Part shown: positions 50,192 to 58,720 of the stretch, piece by piece
Numbering within the stretch: the first letter of the stretch is position 1
Layout: each line of letters begins with the position of its first letter
From: Sphingobium baderi
GTDB lineage: Bacteria; Pseudomonadota; Alphaproteobacteria; Sphingomonadales; Sphingomonadaceae
DNA length: 64,000 bases
Assembly (NCBI RefSeq): GCF_001456115.1
Contig: NZ_CP013264.1
Location: forward strand, 186,001 to 250,000
Reading direction: 5' to 3'
The notes under the pieces: model-generated
Databases searched by the model: none
Seen by the model: the letters and a program-made list of their open reading frames with translations, nothing else
Told to the model about the DNA's origin: nothing
Position numbers and translations under genes: made by a program

Positions 50192-50323
50192 GTGAGTGTT
50201 AGGGTCGAGTCGCGTGAGTTTTAGGGTAACCTTCGGTGAGTTTTGGGGTCGGTAAAAGTGAGTTTTGGGGTCGAGTCCGGTGAGTGTTGGGGTAGCCACA
50301 TTTTCATCGGTGAGTTTTGGGGT
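50192..50323 (+). repeat. RepA iterons
   Basis: Six copies of GTGAGTKTTRGGGT begin at 50192, 50214, 50236, 50258, 50280 and 50310. The first five are spaced exactly 22 bases apart (two DNA turns), the last by 30. A seventh copy stands alone at 49591. This is the layout of RepA-binding iterons upstream of a plasmid initiator gene. Confidence 0.92.
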
Positions 50324-50394
50324 AGCCCTGCCTGTGATCGAACGGCGAGCTTTAATAATTGCCTAGCTCACCGTAGCTGATAAAGTGAGAGCAT

Positions 50395-50508
50395 GAATCG
50401 TACAAGCTCACCTGTAAAAAGCGGAAAGGCAAAAGTTGCCCGGGGCGAGGATACCGCCCTCACTCTCGCGCAAAAGGGACGCGGCAATCCCTTCGATCCC
50501 GCCAATTA
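50395..50508 (+). pseudogene. repA: repA 5' end, interrupted by the Tn3-family transposon
   Basis: ATG 50395 follows a GAGAG ribosome site and reads 38 codons (MNRTSSPVKSGKAKVARGED ... NPFDPAN) before the transposon supplies a TAG stop. The initiator frame resumes at 54613 with NQDLFICDVLDA beyond the other transposon end. The 5-base flanks (AATTA here, AACCA there) match at three positions and fit the same codons, so most likely one gene was split. Confidence 0.75.
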
Positions 50509-50571
50509 GGCCCAGTCGGCCCGAAGCTGCGATTTTGGCCATGTTGAAGAACAAAGATTGAACATGGCGAT

Positions 50572-51438
50572 CTACCAGGCTCGCTCTTGTCCTCCAATCT
50601 CGTAAACATCGGTCTCGATCGAGCACCTGTAGCTCTCTGCGATGTTGAACATCTCTGTCTGGAGAGATGCGATCTCATCATCGAGGCTGACGCCATCGGC
50701 ACCCTGATCATAGGCGACGGTCAGCGTGTAATCGCAGTTCCCGGTCTTTTGCATCTGGTAATCCCGCTCCAGCATCGCCTCAATGCGCTCGCGAGCGGGC
50801 TTTCTGCCACGACCATGCTTGTTGAAGTTCTCGATGGTCAGATGCAGGGCGATGGTGACAGAAGGCGGCTTTTCCGGCAGCCCGATCCTTGAAGGAATGA
50901 CGTCAAGCGCCCGATAGACGGTCATTCTTGAGATCTTGAGGTCGCGCGCGACGCTGGCCTTGCTCGCGCCGGCGGTGATCCGGCGTCGGATTTCATCGTC
51001 ATCGATGTTTTTCTTCCGGCCTTTGTAGACGCCTTCGGCGCGCGCCGCCTCGATCCCGGCGCGCTGCCGGTCCTTGATGAACGTCAGTTCCATGTCCGCG
51101 ACCATGCCCAGAATGGTGATCACCATCCGCCCCATGCTTCCGGCCGTCGTCACCTCCGGCTCAAGCACCCGCAATGAGGCTCCCTTCTGGTCGAGTTCAT
51201 GAACCAGATTGAGAACATCGCGTGTGGAGCGACCGAGCCGATCGAGACGCAGGACGACGAGTTCGTCATCGGCGCGCAGGAACTGCATGATCGTCTCAAG
51301 CTCCGTGCGTCCAGTGCGCGATGCGCCCGAGCCTGTTTCGGAGCGGAGGATTTCACAGCCCGCTGCCTTCAACCGGGCAACCTGGATGTCGAGATCCTGG
51401 TCGATGGTGCTGACGCGGGCGTAGCCGACGCGGGTCAT
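50572..51438 (-). CDS. tnpR: Serine recombinase with C-terminal extension (copy 2)
   Basis: Identical in sequence to the 288-residue recombinase at 20055-20921: catalytic YARVSTIDQD, HTH, then a roughly 100-residue extension of unknown function. The res dyad GTGACAT-N7-ATGTCAC lies upstream at about 51507-51527. Two res sites in inverted orientation in one molecule are normally not resolved by such enzymes. Confidence 0.9.
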   Translation of the reverse strand: MTRVGYARVSTIDQDLDIQVARLKAAGCEILRSETGSGASRTGRTELETIMQFLRADDELVVLRLDRLGRSTRDVLNLVHELDQKGASLRVLEPEVTTAGSMGRMVITILGMVADMELTFIKDRQRAGIEAARAEGVYKGRKKNIDDDEIRRRITAGASKASVARDLKISRMTVYRALDVIPSRIGLPEKPPSVTIALHLTIENFNKHGRGRKPARERIEAMLERDYQMQKTGNCDYTLTVAYDQGADGVSLDDEIASLQTEMFNIAESYRCSIETDVYEIGGQERAW

Positions 51439-51580
51439 GGGCAAATCCGTCACATTAGGGTGGCTTTGCCCTCGTACAGTAACATTGGTGACGGAACCAC
51501 CCTTTTGTGACATGTCGTATATGTCACTTCCGATCGTCACGTTCGGGTGCACCCAAATGGTGCGAGCGGAAAGGCCCCGG

Positions 51581-54490
51581 TCAGGCAGCAAGCCGCCCAA
51601 AATCGATCCGGCTATTCAGATCGAGGTCGAAGCGGCCATAAGGATTGACGTGGCTGTAAATCAGCGGTGTGAGGCCGCGATAATCATCCGGCGTCATCCG
51701 GCCCGTCCATTTCGGTTCCACCAGCACGCTCTGAAGCATTCGGGTGTTCACATAGACAAGCGACGCTTGCAGCAAATGTAGCGCCAGGACCGAGAGCTGC
51801 TGCTCATCGATGCGGTTAGTGGCGATCTCGCCGCCCTTGCCGAAGAAAACGAACCCATTGGCACTGTTCCAGTTTTCAACGACATTCAGGCCTTCATGAA
51901 TTTCGCGGCGGAAGGACTCCTCGCGCAGATACCGGCACAGGAAGATCGTCTTGACCGCGCGGCCCAGCTCACTCAACGCCTTGTAGGTCGGGTGCATCAC
52001 CTCGGAGCGGCTAAACCGGCGCAGGATCGCCTCCGGGTCGGCGGTTTTTGTCTGCATCGCGGCTGCATATTTGACCATCTCGTCATATTGCTGCTCGATC
52101 TCATCCCAGTTGATCGGACTGGAGAGGATCGGCTGCAAGTGGGGAAGCCGCGTTCGCATGCCGACATCGGGAAGAGCCAGCTTCTGGCGAGCGATCGCTT
52201 TCAGGCGGGGTGCAAGCTCAAATCCGAGAAGCCGGCAAAATGCAAAGCCAACCGCGCTTTGGCCATGACTATCAACATATTGTCGCTGGATTTCCATGTC
52301 GGTGCAATGGCGCAGCACGCCCTCGATCATGGAGGCGACCTCGGAGGAAGAGCAGCGCTTGAGCTGGGAATAGACGCATGTCGCGCGTCGTTCGACATGC
52401 CAGTAGATCATGACGCCCCGTCCACCATAACGCGCATGCCATTCCGTCATCAGGTTGCGATCCCAGGCTCCGAACTTTGTGGAATCTGACGCACAGGCCG
52501 TGCCGGCGTCCCCCCAGACTGCAGCATTGCGGATTGCCAGGGTCGCATTCGCAACCCTGGCACACGCCTCCTTGAGCGCCGCGGCATGAACGAAGCGGCG
52601 ATGGACATGCAGCAGCTCTTCATAGCTGACATCGGGGGTGGCGCCGGCGATCCGCTTGAGCCCGGCATTCGTTCCCAGGCCGTAGAGGCATAGCAGGAGA
52701 CGTTGATCCAGCGCGGTTTTCGGCAGTGCAACACGCGAGGCCGATGTTTCGAACGCTTCGAGAAGTCCCGTATCAAGGGCAGCCTCCTTCAGTACGTCGA
52801 GCAGCCCGGTCATCGGCCAGCGTTGGCCGATCTCGGTCTTGATCGAGGCGAGACCCCTGGGTTCGGGCAAGGGTTTGAACGGGGTGAGAGATATACGGTT
52901 CTCGCCGCGCCACAGCAGCCGAACCTTGTCGTTCCGGGGAATATTGGCATTGAGGAGCAACAGTTCCTGAGCAAGCTCTTCCCGGATGGCGCTTGAAAAT
53001 GCACGCGCATCCGCCGTCAGGTTCAATCCTGTGTAATATGCTTCTCGCCGCGCATCGAAGTCCTTGGGAAGATCGTCATCGGGATTGCGGTATCGGTCCG
53101 CCCCGACAACCCAGATTTCCTTAGAACGGATGCGATCGCGCAGTTGCGCGAGGACACAAAGCTCATAACTGATCCGGTTTACGCGCCCCTCTTCATCAAT
53201 GACGGAACTGCGCCATCTCGCCGGAATGACCTCGTCGACCGGCACTGCGTGCGGCGGCACGTAGCGGCATCCATCATCCACTTTGCTTCTGATCCAGTCC
53301 AGGGCCGCCAGCACCGGACGCCACACGGCGTTGTTCGACCGGAACTCCAGTGCCGAAAGCAGGCTTGGCAGCATACGGCGATAATGATTGGCCCATGACC
53401 TCCGCATCACCTTGTAGATCCGCCGATCCAAGGCGCCCTTTGCCTGGCTTTCCTTGATGATCGCCGCCAGTTTGTCCTTGCCGGCGATTGGGAAAATGAC
53501 ATCGCAGATGCGCCCGGATGGATCGTCGATCGAAGCGCTGGCAATCTCGACCAGGAGTCGCTCCTTGCCATAGACCCGCTCGATGTCTTTCGCGATATCG
53601 CCCACCACCTTGCGTTTCGAGCGCGATCCGATCTTATGGACCGTCTCGATCAGCAGGTCGACCATCGCATCCGTAAGCTGAGCTTCCCGCGCCATCAGAT
53701 AAACGGCATAGAGCCCGAGCTGGCGCGCCGGTACATGCCGGCGCATCTCCGAGGCTTTCTCGCCGGCAACCCGGCGAACGATCTGATCGACCCATGCCTT
53801 GCCCGTGACCGATAGGAAATCTCGGGGAAGAGCAAGCCGTTGGATAAAGGCGAGTTTGGCGGTCACGCCAAGAATGTTTTCGAGCGTCGCCTGACCTGCA
53901 TCCCCCTTCATCGTGTTGAAGCCGGTCGGGCCATCGGGATCGGCGAGCGAGGCTTCCAGCAAGGCGACCGCATCCGGCGCAAGCCGATCGCGGACTCGGG
54001 CCAACAGGGCCTCCAGATAGAGGTGTCGTTGCGAACGGACGAGGCGTTCCAGCTCCTTGCGCGACGGCCCATAGATACGGCGGTCGCGGCACCACAGGAA
54101 AACATGCTCGAGCATGGCATTGATCGGCTGCCCGCCCGCACAAAGATCGTCGGAAATCCACCTCGACAACGCCCTGCGATCCGTCTGCGTCATACGGCGG
54201 AACCCGAGATGCCGCAAAATCTCCGCGCAATGCCGGCGGGCGGTGCGCCCGGAAAAATCATAGTGGTTCACGGATTTGGCATCGAGACCAAGTTGCTCCG
54301 CCAGATACAAGACACCGTCGGAGGGTATCGACGCATGATCCGGCACAAAGAAGCCATGCCCGGCGAAAAATCTAAGCTGAACCGCCAATCCCAGTCGTGC
54401 CGTCTCCGCTTTGCCGGTCACGAACGCGATGTCCGAAAAACTCAGGCTCCAGGAGCCGATCAGATCCCCACTCGAAACGCCAAGGCTCAT
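51581..54490 (-). CDS. tnpA: Tn3-family transposase (copy 2)
   Basis: The 969-residue protein is identical to the one at 17003-19912, with the same acidic catalytic residues in [21 protein letters not shown] and GKGGEIATN. It is transcribed away from repA, with its start 122 bases from the repA-side end. Identity between the copies indicates a recent duplication or gene conversion. Confidence 0.95.
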   Translation of the reverse strand: MSLGVSSGDLIGSWSLSFSDIAFVTGKAETARLGLAVQLRFFAGHGFFVPDHASIPSDGVLYLAEQLGLDAKSVNHYDFSGRTARRHCAEILRHLGFRRMTQTDRRALSRWISDDLCAGGQPINAMLEHVFLWCRDRRIYGPSRKELERLVRSQRHLYLEALLARVRDRLAPDAVALLEASLADPDGPTGFNTMKGDAGQATLENILGVTAKLAFIQRLALPRDFLSVTGKAWVDQIVRRVAGEKASEMRRHVPARQLGLYAVYLMAREAQLTDAMVDLLIETVHKIGSRSKRKVVGDIAKDIERVYGKERLLVEIASASIDDPSGRICDVIFPIAGKDKLAAIIKESQAKGALDRRIYKVMRRSWANHYRRMLPSLLSALEFRSNNAVWRPVLAALDWIRSKVDDGCRYVPPHAVPVDEVIPARWRSSVIDEEGRVNRISYELCVLAQLRDRIRSKEIWVVGADRYRNPDDDLPKDFDARREAYYTGLNLTADARAFSSAIREELAQELLLLNANIPRNDKVRLLWRGENRISLTPFKPLPEPRGLASIKTEIGQRWPMTGLLDVLKEAALDTGLLEAFETSASRVALPKTALDQRLLLCLYGLGTNAGLKRIAGATPDVSYEELLHVHRRFVHAAALKEACARVANATLAIRNAAVWGDAGTACASDSTKFGAWDRNLMTEWHARYGGRGVMIYWHVERRATCVYSQLKRCSSSEVASMIEGVLRHCTDMEIQRQYVDSHGQSAVGFAFCRLLGFELAPRLKAIARQKLALPDVGMRTRLPHLQPILSSPINWDEIEQQYDEMVKYAAAMQTKTADPEAILRRFSRSEVMHPTYKALSELGRAVKTIFLCRYLREESFRREIHEGLNVVENWNSANGFVFFGKGGEIATNRIDEQQLSVLALHLLQASLVYVNTRMLQSVLVEPKWTGRMTPDDYRGLTPLIYSHVNPYGRFDLDLNSRIDFGRLAA

Positions 54491-54612
54491 AACGCCGCTC
54501 CCTTATCGGAGCGGAACGTCGTTCCTCGCATGGGCGATCGTCAACAACAACCAGCCCGTTCCCGACGTGTTCTCCAAGATGACCAAAATCGCAGCTTCGG
54601 GCCGACTGGGCC

Positions 54613-55620
54613 AACCAGGACTTGTTCATCTGCGACGTGCTGGACGCCATCCCCAAGGATGACATGGCCTCGATGGAGCATCCCGTCTTTTCGCTCTCGA
54701 CCAAGCCCGACAACCGGACGCGGCGCTACGAGCATAACGGCAACGTCATCGAGATTATCCCCTCGGGCAAGGGGCTGGCGACGATCCACGACAAGGACAT
54801 ATTGATCTACTGCATTTCGCAGCTCGTCGCGAAGATGAACCAGGGCCAGCAGCCGAGCCGCACGGTGCGCCTGCAAGCCTATGACATGCTCGTCGCCACC
54901 AACCGGCAAACCAGCGGCGAAGGCTATCGGCTGATGGCCGACGCCCTCGCCCGCCTGCGCGGGACCACGGTGCGGACCAACATTCAAACGGGCGGTATCG
55001 AGGAAACGCGGATTTTCGGCCTGATCGAAGAAGCCAAGATCACCCGCAAGACGTTCGACGGGCGAATGCTCGATCTCGAAATCACCTTGTCGGATTGGGT
55101 CTATCGCTCGGTTATCAGCAAGAACGTCCTGACGCTCCACCGGGACTATTTCCGGCTCCGCAAGCCGTTCGAGCGGCGCATGTATGAGCTGGCCCGCAAG
55201 CATTGCGGCGTGAAGGACGAATGGAAGATCGGCCTAGAGCTGCTACAGAAGAAATGCGGCTCCAACAGCCCGCTCCGGGTGTTCCGCGCCTTGGTCAAGA
55301 AGGTCTGCGAGCATGACGCCGATCACGGCCATTTCCCCGACTATGCGGTGACGATGGACGATGACGTGATCCTGTTCCGCAACCGGTCGGGCCTCAAGTC
55401 CAAGCCCGATCCGGTCGCCAGCGCCGGCGACGATGCGCCCTATATCGACCCCGAAACCATGCACGACGCCAAGACGGCCGCGCCAGGCTATGACGTGTAT
55501 GCGCTCTATGACGAATGGGTGTCGTGGTGGCACGACATGGGCAAGCCCGAACTCAAAAGCCCTGCTGGCGCGTTTCTCGGCTTCTGCAAGAAACGGCACG
55601 AACGCAAGCCGCTGCGCTGA
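54613..55620 (+). CDS. repA: RepA plasmid replication initiator, body of the split gene
   Basis: About 335 codons of a RepA of the replication initiator protein A type (PF10134-like): FICDVLDAIPKDDMASMEHPVFSL, RRYEHNGNVIEIIPS, LATIHDKDILIYCISQL, and the winged-helix parts GTTVRTNIQTGG and DYFRLRKPFERRMYELARKHCG. The first 38 residues are cut off by the transposon; a TTG at 54622 could restart translation. Since the missing part looks unstructured, an N-terminally shortened RepA could still bind iterons if a promoter in the transposon end reads into it. Confidence 0.88.
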   Translation, partial: NQDLFICDVLDAIPKDDMASMEHPVFSLSTKPDNRTRRYEHNGNVIEIIPSGKGLATIHDKDILIYCISQLVAKMNQGQQPSRTVRLQAYDMLVATNRQTSGEGYRLMADALARLRGTTVRTNIQTGGIEETRIFGLIEEAKITRKTFDGRMLDLEITLSDWVYRSVISKNVLTLHRDYFRLRKPFERRMYELARKHCGVKDEWKIGLELLQKKCGSNSPLRVFRALVKKVCEHDADHGHFPDYAVTMDDDVILFRNRSGLKSKPDPVASAGDDAPYIDPETMHDAKTAAPGYDVYALYDEWVSWWHDMGKPELKSPAGAFLGFCKKRHERKPLR

Positions 55621-55649
55621 TTCCCGCCCTATGCGGGCAAGCGGCCATG

Positions 55650-55692
55650 TTCACATGCCCGCATGTTTGCATGTGAGCATGCTCACTTGCCT
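55650..55692. repeat. GCATG-type repeats after the ribbon-helix-helix gene (cassette B)
   Basis: CATG steps recur about every 8 bases (TTCACATGCCC, GCATGTTTGCATGTGAGCATG) between the convergent ends of repA and the ribbon-helix-helix gene. The same motif is in the 3' coding end of parA (56025-56055) and before parA. They correspond in position to the GTATA repeats of cassette A. Confidence 0.65.
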
Positions 55693-56000
55693 ACGGGGCT
55701 TTCCCCCATCTTTCGCAGCCAGTCGTTGAACGCCTCGGCCATCGCATCCTGTAGGCTCATGCCGTGCTTGCGAGCGGTCATGTGCATGGCGAACGACATT
55801 TCCGGGCTGAAATAGCCCGTCATGGCCTTCTTGCCCTGACGGCTCGGCGCAACCGGGCTGCTGCTCGATCCGCTGCCGGGGCTTGCGCCTGTGCTGCGGG
55901 CGATCGGCGCGGCCGCCCTCCCCTCCGGCTCGGCCGTCGCCGGCGTCGGCGCGGAATCGCGATCCCGCAATGCAAGCAATGATCCTTTCCGGCTGCTCAT
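55683..56000 (-). CDS. Ribbon-helix-helix partner of ParA (partition cassette B)
   Basis: A 105-residue protein with a disordered N-terminal half (SAPTPATAEPEG..., GSSSSPVAPS) and a C-terminal domain, KKAMTGYFSPEMSFAMHMTARKHGMSLQDAMAEAFNDWLRKMG, fitting a ribbon-helix-helix. Start ATG 56000 overlaps the parA stop (ATGA). It should bind the GCATG-type repeats and bridge them to ParA. Homologous in layout, but well diverged, from the cassette A protein at 21139-21423. Confidence 0.78.
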   Translation of the reverse strand: MSSRKGSLLALRDRDSAPTPATAEPEGRAAAPIARSTGASPGSGSSSSPVAPSRQGKKAMTGYFSPEMSFAMHMTARKHGMSLQDAMAEAFNDWLRKMGESPVGK

Positions 56001-56650
56001 GCGCTGGCCCTCCGCTTCTTCGATGCTTGCATGTTTACATGCTGGCATGTCCACTTGTAAAGCTGGCGCACCTCGTCGGCCGCCTTGCCGTTCGGCTCGA
56101 TCTCCATCGCCGTCTTGCCTTCGGCCGCCGCATGGCGAAAGGCGGCACGATCGGCGATATGGTGGGGGCAGGCGTCCAGCCCATAATCCTGCACGAGCTG
56201 CGCGGCCTCGTCATACATGCGCGGAGCGGTCGGGCTTCCCGCCGTGAAGATCACGAACGCGGGCTTGCCGCGCATCTTCACAAGGCTGGCGGTCGTCTTG
56301 ATCGCGGCCAGGTCGAACGCGCTGGGGCGGCAAGGGATCAGCACCAGGTCGGCCGCTTCGACGGCGGCGCTCGCCGCGCTGTCGGCATGGGGCGGGGTGT
56401 CGATCACGATGAACGCCGCGCCCTGGCCCGTCGCCTGCTCGATCTTGGCGGCAAGGCGAGGGGGTGCGCTGTCAATCACGACCGGGGGCGCATCCTGTCG
56501 CCATGCCGCCCACTGGCTCGCCGTCGCCTGTGGGTCGAGGTCGATCACAAGGGCGGTATGCCCGGAATCCTCGGCGGCTGCGGCCAGATGCAGGGCGAGG
56601 GTGGTCTTGCCCGCGCCGCCCTTCTGGCTGATGATCGCGATTGTTGGCAT
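55997..56650 (-). CDS. parA: ParA-type partition ATPase (cassette B)
   Basis: A 217-residue short ParA with SQKGGAGKTTLALHLA at residues 8-23, VIDLDPQATASQWAAW, and AAFIVIDTPPHADSAAS as Walker B. It differs clearly from ParA of cassette A but has the same end structure: after AADEVRQLYK comes a tail (WTCQHVNMQAS) encoded by CATG-rich DNA repeats. AAGGA lies eight bases before ATG 56650. Two compatible partition systems on one molecule suggest fusion of two replicons. Confidence 0.92.
   Translation of the reverse strand: MPTIAIISQKGGAGKTTLALHLAAAAEDSGHTALVIDLDPQATASQWAAWRQDAPPVVIDSAPPRLAAKIEQATGQGAAFIVIDTPPHADSAASAAVEAADLVLIPCRPSAFDLAAIKTTASLVKMRGKPAFVIFTAGSPTAPRMYDEAAQLVQDYGLDACPHHIADRAAFRHAAAEGKTAMEIEPNGKAADEVRQLYKWTCQHVNMQASKKRRASA
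56025..56055. repeat. GCATG-type repeats inside the parA 3' end (cassette B)
   Basis: GCTTGCATGTTTACATGCTGGCATG holds three CATG units about 8-9 bases apart within the parA coding end. This is the counterpart of the GTATA cluster at 21443-21475. Confidence 0.65.
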
Positions 56651-56654
56651 GTGA

Positions 56655-56692
56655 ATATCCTTACATGACCGCATGTTTGCATGTGGTCATAC
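56655..56692. promoter_or_regulatory. GCATG-type operator repeats upstream of parA (cassette B)
   Basis: ACATGACCGCATGTTTGCATGTGGTCAT upstream of the parA start contains four CATG-like units, including the inverted pair ATGACC / GGTCAT around GCATGTTTGCATG. This fits autoregulation or centromere function. Confidence 0.65.
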
Positions 56693-56747
56693 TGGCTCGG
56701 TTCGGCTGCGTCAACGAAACCCCGAATTGCGGGGAGGGGAAGGCGGT

Positions 56748-56842
56748 CTAGCTATCCTCGCCGCCCTCATCCTCGCTGTCATCGTCCAGCGGTTCATGCT
56801 GCATCTGTCCGTGATCCTCGATCGGGCAAAGCGGCGCTCCGG
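56748..56842 (-). pseudogene. SprT-like gene, C-terminal remnant (cassette B)
   Basis: The last codons read AGAPLCPIEDHGQMQHEPLDDD, matching the C-terminus of the SprT-like gene at 22176 (AGAPLCPIEDHGQMSHEPLDDD). The zinc-protease domain is gone. Its position beside parA B mirrors the complete version beside parA A. Confidence 0.85.
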
Positions 56843-57038
56843 CCACCATGAAGCGAGATCCGCTTGCGATCTCGCCCCCGCCATGTGGGTCGTCACCTTG
56901 GGCCAAGACTGCTTGCGGGCTTGGGGAGCGAAGCGAGTAGGGCCACGGTGCCGCGCCAGCGGCAGGCGCATGTCCCCTGCCTGGATTGAAATTGTTGCTC
57001 AACTGAGCTACATTATCGGCTTGACCAAGGAGGTTCCA

Positions 57039-57320
57039 ATGGCCGCTACCGCTTTCGTGCGCGCGCGCATCGACGAAACATTGAAGGATGAAGCCGCCGC
57101 CGTGCTGGCCGAGCTGGGGCTGACCGTCTCGGATGTGGTCCGCATGACCCTTACGCGGGTCGCCAAGGACCATGCGCTGCCGTTCGAGCTGAAGGTGCCG
57201 AACGCCGAAACGCGCGCCGCGATCGAGGCGTCCCGCGCGACGATGAAGGCCCGCCGCGCCCGTTTCACCGATGCCCAGGAAATGTTCGATGCCCTCGACC
57301 AAGAAGCCCGCCAGCAGTAA
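57039..57320 (+). CDS. RelB/DinJ-family antitoxin
   Basis: A 93-residue protein with AFVRARIDETLKDEAAAVLAELGLTVSDVVRMTLTRVAKDHALPFEL, the ribbon-helix-helix of RelB/DinJ antitoxins, and a C-terminal toxin-binding helix (AAIEASRATMKARRARFTDAQEMFDALDQEA). A perfect AAGGAGG is at 57028-57033. The dyad TTGCTCAACTGAGC just upstream may be its operator. It overlaps the toxin gene by 32 bases. Confidence 0.92.
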   Translation: MAATAFVRARIDETLKDEAAAVLAELGLTVSDVVRMTLTRVAKDHALPFELKVPNAETRAAIEASRATMKARRARFTDAQEMFDALDQEARQQ

Positions 57321-57609
57321 GCGGGCTTCGTTCCCAAGAGAGGCGTCCTACGAAAAAAGGTTTGTCAAGGATTGGGAGCGGCTGTCGCGCAGCGGGCGCT
57401 ACAACATGAAACAGCTCAAGGAAGCGATGATGATGCTCATCGCCAACAATGCGCCATTAGGCCCGGAATGGCTGGATCATCCGCTGAAAGGCGATTGGAG
57501 CGATCATCGCGAGTGCCATATCGGCGGCGATTTCCTGCTGATCTATACGATTGAGGGGAATCTGGTGAACTTCGTGCGCGCCGGCACTCATGCGGAACTG
57601 TTTGAATAG
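57289..57609 (+). CDS. YafQ-family mRNA interferase toxin
   Basis: A 106-residue RelE/YafQ toxin: YEKRFVKDWERLSRSGRYNMKQLKEAMMMLIANNAPLGPEWLDHPLKGDWSDHRECHIGGDFLLIYTI and a terminal RAGTHAELFE, with the conserved histidines of YafQ. It starts inside the antitoxin gene. Ribosome-dependent mRNA cleavage is the known activity of the family. Confidence 0.92.
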   Translation: MPSTKKPASSKRASFPREASYEKRFVKDWERLSRSGRYNMKQLKEAMMMLIANNAPLGPEWLDHPLKGDWSDHRECHIGGDFLLIYTIEGNLVNFVRAGTHAELFE

Positions 57610-57611
57610 CC

Positions 57612-58232
57612 ATGCGCGTGATCTTCATCCGCCACGGCCAAAGCACCGGCAACGCCGGCGTGCCCTGCGATGATCTCGGCGCGATCGAGCTGACGGAGCT
57701 GGGCCAGGAACAGGCGCGCGAAGTCGCGGCGAGCTGGACGCAAGCGCCCGCGCTCATCGTCACATCGCCCTATACGCGCACGCAACAGACGGCCGCGCCG
57801 ACGATCGCGCGCTTTCCCGGCGTGCCGGTGGAAGTGTGGCCGATCGAAGAGTTCACCTATCTGCAACCGGCGCGCTGGAACGGCACGCGCAGCGCGGAGC
57901 GGATGCCGCACCTCGAACGCTATTGGAGCGTGGCGGACCCGGACTATTGCGACGGGGAAGGGGCGGAAAGTTTCGGCACTCTGCTACGGCGCTGCGAGGC
58001 GGCGCTAACGCGCCTCGCCGCCATGCCTACGGGATCGCTGGTCTATGTGTTCGGGCATGGGCAGTTCATCCAGGCCGCGCGCGCGATCGTCGCCGACGCT
58101 CATCTGGATGATCGGGGCAAGATGCTCGGATTCTGGCGCAAGGGCGAGCCGCCCGCTATCAGCAACGCGCAGCAGGTAGGGTTTCATTGGCAGGGCGATC
58201 GTTGGGCCTGTGCGCCGGCGATTGCCGCCTAG
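57612..58232 (+). CDS. Histidine phosphatase family protein (phosphoglycerate-mutase-like)
   Basis: A 206-residue phosphatase with the phosphohistidine motif FIRHGQSTGN (RHG at 7-9), the VTSPYTRTQQTA arginine region near 55 and the second histidine in YVFGHGQFIQAAR near 145. The substrate is unknown. It starts two bases after the toxin stop, so it is in the toxin-antitoxin operon. A truncated paralogue follows a different toxin at 34095. This recurrent link suggests a backbone or defence-related role rather than metabolism. Confidence 0.88.
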   Translation: MRVIFIRHGQSTGNAGVPCDDLGAIELTELGQEQAREVAASWTQAPALIVTSPYTRTQQTAAPTIARFPGVPVEVWPIEEFTYLQPARWNGTRSAERMPHLERYWSVADPDYCDGEGAESFGTLLRRCEAALTRLAAMPTGSLVYVFGHGQFIQAARAIVADAHLDDRGKMLGFWRKGEPPAISNAQQVGFHWQGDRWACAPAIAA

Positions 58233-58720
58233 ATCAACACCCGCTCCACCTCGTCCAGCGTCACGTCATCGGGCCGCCGATCGTAGAGCTGCGTCGTGCG
58301 CGTCGAGCTATGGTTCGCCATCGTCGCGGCCGTCTCCAGGGTGCCGCCGTTTTTCAGATAGGCGGTGATCCCGGTCGCGCGGAACGAATGGTTGCCGATC
58401 GCGGTCGCGATCCCGGCCGCCGCCGCGCGCCGGCGCACCATCGCGAACGCGCTTTGCTGGGGCAGGGGGGTAGCGGTCAGCCGCTTGGTCTTGCGGCCGA
58501 TCGTGCGGAACAGCGGCCCCTTGCGATGCTCGCGCAGCTCGCACCCCTCGATATAGGCCAACAGATATTCCTCTAGATTGTGGTGACAGGGCATTTCGTG
58601 GCGCTTACCGCCCTTTTCGTGCAGCCGCACCCATAGGCGGCGGTTCTGCACGAAAGCATCGTCAACGGTCATGGCGACGGCCGCCCCGATCCGCGCGAAC
58701 GTATAGACCATGAGGCCGAT
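58229..58720 (-). pseudogene. Tyrosine recombinase, truncated by IS6100
   Basis: The last roughly 163 codons of an integrase very similar to that at 36777-37739, from IGLMVYTFARIGAAV through HSFRATGITAY to QLYDRRPDDVTLDEVERVLI. The N-terminal half is removed by IS6100 at 58721. All catalytic residues after the first part are present but the core-binding domain is lost. It converges with the phosphatase gene (four-base overlap), as expected for the backbone order. Confidence 0.92.

Larger units (their letters stand above)
49472..50394. other. oriV: Plasmid replication origin region (oriV) upstream of repA
   Basis: About 920 bases without a gene. It contains AT-richer DNA (49485-49555), a solitary iteron-like GTGAGTTTTGGGGT at 49591-49604, four tandem small hairpins (49930-50023), a perfect DnaA box (50072-50080), an iteron array (50192-50323) and, just before repA, an inverted pair GCTCAC / GTGAG (50366-50392) that looks like the RepA autorepression operator. 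Confidence 0.85.
50509..54612 (-). mobile_element. Tn3-family transposon, copy 2 (inverted)
   Basis: The same 4104-bp element as 16881-20984, in opposite orientation, with the same inverted ends GGCCCAGTCGGCCCGAAG and identical encoded proteins. It separates the repA start and oriV (left) from the repA body (right). It has no perfect 5-bp duplication. Confidence 0.94.

Noticed and set aside
50192..50323. Short regularly spaced repeats as a CRISPR array
   Set aside because: Units are 14 bases with 8-base spacers of little diversity, lie directly before repA beside a DnaA box, and no cas genes are present. They are iterons.
53840..54805. 321-codon rightward frame crossing the right transposon end into repA
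   Set aside because: It reads the complement of the transposase and then repA DNA in the wrong frame; neither part resembles a protein family.
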